Shown: positions 61,501 to 64,000 of the stretch, piece after piece
Position numbering within the stretch: position 1 is the stretch's first letter
Layout of the letters: each line of letters opens with the position of its first letter
NCBI GenBank assembly: GCA_935421135.1
Contig: OW285189.1
Span: 4,857,072 to 4,921,071, forward strand
Direction: 5' to 3'
DNA length: 64,000 nt
Origin: Bugulina stolonifera
Lineage: Eukaryota; Bryozoa; Gymnolaemata; Cheilostomatida; Bugulidae
Notes under the pieces: generated by a model
Told to the model about the DNA's origin: nothing
Seen by the model: the letters and a program-made list of their open reading frames with translations, nothing else
The model's database searches: none
Program-made: the position numbers and the translations under genes

Positions 61501-64000
61501 GAAGTGTACGTTCAGCTGTCTCATGGTATATGAGATGTTTCATTAGTTCAGTTGTACTCTAACTAACTTAAACTAAGGCTAAAATTCTACATTCAACACT
61601 AGCTTACTAAAGGTGCATAATGATGTACTTCAAGATTGTAATAAAGGTGAAATTATTCCTATTCTAAAGTAATAAACCTAATTATAAGCTGTAATACCTT
61701 GAATAATCTGGTGCAGAAGAATGTCATTTAGTGTTATTGATCTGATAGTAGGAATTGGCCTTGGAAAGTAGGCTATAGGTCATATGACTAACAGTCAGCG
61801 ACCAATCACAGCAGACACCAGTATTAGCATTATGACTCATATCTTCCACTCTACAACTACTACAATGTAGTCTAGTAAGAGATGATTCTGTGTTATACAT
61901 TACAGTTTGGTCTGCGGCTCTATATACGCCAACAAGACAAAGGTGTGGATTGCTTCAGACACATTTGATCTCTCCTTTCAGAATAACAACTTTTCCTCCC
62001 AACCGGTATGGCTGAACATAATCTAGTGCATTACAGTGATGCCTACAGGAGTCATTTGATGTGCTCCTTTGTACCTTAAAACAATAGTTGTAGGTTATAC
62101 TGTCGGTTGAAGCAATGAGATGTGGTTGTGATACATCCGACCTTTAAATATTACAAGTTCGAAGTCATTTGTCCTATTTTTTCACTGATAATTACAACTC
62201 TCACAGAATCACTAACATTGTAGTGCTATTGACTTCCATTATGATTTAGGTAGAGATATATGAACAGTAATCACTTGGTTTACCTTATGCGTGCTCAGTA
62301 TTCATGCTTACAGCTGCAATTCTTTCAGCGACTTTTTGGCATGAAGTCTACTTGTATAGAGTTATTCGATCTCAAAAGCCAGCGATATACAATGTGAATA
62401 TTGTATGTGAAGCATTGGTCACACTCGGTGTGTGGAAATATGTTAACGGTAAGCGATAGATCCGGTAATGGATTGCCATGCCCCAACGCCAACTACAAAC
62501 TCAGGTTTTAGTTTTCTTCTGCTTTTATTTGCCATAACTTGTGGTATATAATTGTGACCCACTTTTACAGGTTATTAAACTGTCAATTATGACACATGAT
62601 GAACTGTGTTGTAGAATTCTGCTGAAGTGGAGTTTGACATAGTATCTAATGATTCGTTTGCTATTGGTCGAGCTTCCCTTCTCACTCTGGATGTCAACAT
62701 TCCTGAGCAATACTTTGATGTAAGTAATGCTTGTATGGGGTAGCACAACTCCAATTTTTGTGTACAACAGCTATAGGGTGCAGAATGTTTGAATGTTCAG
62801 AACGGCTTCGCTAACCCAACAAATTGTAAATTTTTCATGTGAAATTAGAACATCTTGAAGTTTACTTTCTAGGTGCAGGAAGAGTGAAAACTGTCATCTG
62901 CTAAGCATTGGATTGTTTGATGGGAAAAGGAAACCAAAATGTTCCATTGTTTATATTTAAGTTATTTAGATAATTGAACATTACCGGCTCAAATTCGTTT
63001 GTTAAATCACAATTCAACATCAGCATACAGTTTGTAGTGTGTTTTAGTTCTTCTGAAAGTAATTCAGACAACCATATAGATTTACTAAGACTAGTTTTAA
63101 TCCAAATATCCCCCCACACTTCCCCTGTGAAGATACTAAAATAGTTCCATGCCAGAGACTCTAATCTGTTCCAAATTAACACAAATCATATTCCTCGTGT
63201 TATTTGGTTTAGAATTAAAGTTCAAGGTATTTTACAAATAATTCAACGTCTTACTGTTTATGCAACAAAGTTTACTTATTTTTAGTTGAAAGTAAGTCTG
63301 TTTATCAGATCTTCCACCTCTAACATTAGCGAGTCGACTATTGGTACAGATACCGTGTCATTGTGTGGAGCTACTGTAGTAGCAGTGGGGGACAACTACC
63401 GATTTATGGACATTAAATCTCCAAAAGTATCTCGTTCCTTGAGTGATTCTTATTGTACTACAGAGCAAATTATACTGGAGTATGCTAATATCGTCAGTGC
63501 AGGATATAGTAAGTATCTACTCGAGATTACAATGATGGCATTGATGTCTGTTATGTTATGGTTGGCTGAAATTTCGTGACTTTTGAAGGCCAATTCCTAG
63601 TAGTGGACCAATTACTACATGTATTTAATATACGCTGAACGATAAGGTGGGATAACTTCCAATTTGCTTTATCCTCTAACATATTAAGAGTAAAAAGCTA
63701 CAGCAACTGTAAATTATGCGAATATTATGCTAGTTCAATAATCTAAATTAGGAGTTGTTCCCCTTGGTTTGGGTTGGAAATCTCTCAATATACTGAGAAA
63801 AGAGTGTCTTACATCTAGAGGTACATATATCACATTCTATATCGTTCTTAGGCTTACATTTCAATGTAATAGTACATGGTAATAGGTAAACTACGCTGTG
63901 TGATGCTTTAGTTGTAGATCTTTGTAGCAATGTCTGTAGTGAGCCTCCTTGTGGGGGATTTCATTTCCATCATGTATTACTTTTCAGAACCGTCAGCTAA
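58532..64000 (+). CDS. Secreted or surface protein of DUF11-like beta-sandwich repeats, 5' part (8 exons in window)
   Basis: Exons: 58532-58641 (ATG 58534), 59968-60111, 60821-60967, 61246-61391, 61906-62005, 62615-62719, 63286-63508, and 63988 onwards, cut by the window end. All joins are in phase. The leader MRVSSSFLFTLLSIQLIMSS is a signal peptide. Repeat 1 covers QVEFKRSV...FGETRAVDVQVIFPSADT, ITSVGSCL, then ALMDLGTVTTNST and SLNFTYDVLM. Repeat 2 restarts at EVEFDIVSNDSFAIGRASLL, VNIPEQYFD, LFIRSSTS, VVAVGDNY. Each unit is about 150 residues. The 'LGTVT...I.Y.V.V' pattern resembles conserved-repeat (DUF11-type) beta-sandwich domains of large surface proteins. Several N-x-S/T sites suggest glycosylation. 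Function unknown; adhesion or extracellular matrix is inference. A second acceptor at 60794 would add nine residues. Confidence 0.65.

Overview
This window looks like AT-rich genomic DNA from an early-branching marine animal, possibly a sponge-grade metazoan. Genes are split into short exons with GT-AG introns, there is no operon structure, many small inverted-repeat DNA transposons occur, and the palindromic octamer TACATGTA recurs throughout. The taxon is an inference; no marker gene was available to fix it. I found no rRNA, convincing tRNA or CRISPR array.

Layout. (1) 1-3291, minus strand: the 5' end of a TGF-beta-superfamily-like ligand (signal peptide plus propeptide), continuing beyond position 1. 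(2) 10599-12073, minus: a terminal coding exon of an unknown protein split by a 1.3-kb hAT-like transposon with an 8-bp target duplication. (3) 13804-17900, minus: three phase-matched exons of a small cysteine-rich secreted-type protein whose C-terminus weakly resembles a TGF-beta cystine knot. (4) About 18-31 kb: mostly non-coding, with scattered candidate exons, including a signal-peptide first exon at 27463-27543 and a two-exon C-terminus at 28848-29908. (5) 35665-43655, minus: a complete nine-exon gene for a 629-residue single-pass leucine-rich-repeat receptor whose tail is full of tyrosine and proline signalling motifs. (6) 46-50 kb: transposon-derived DNA, including an AAGTC-rich element. 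(7) 51097-56000, plus: a complete seven-exon beta-secretase (BACE)-like membrane aspartic protease, 477 residues, with a coding-like fragment just upstream. (8) 57.4 kb to the end, plus: the 5' part of a large secreted or surface protein made of about 150-residue beta-sandwich-like repeats with the 'LGTVT' signature of DUF11-type repeats, continuing past 64000.

The genes recognised best encode secreted or cell-surface proteins (ligand-like, LRR receptor, membrane sheddase, repeat adhesin-like). Nothing in the sequence shows that they form one pathway. Exon models were made by eye from splice consensus and reading phase. The LRR and BACE models close in phase from ATG to stop and are the most reliable.
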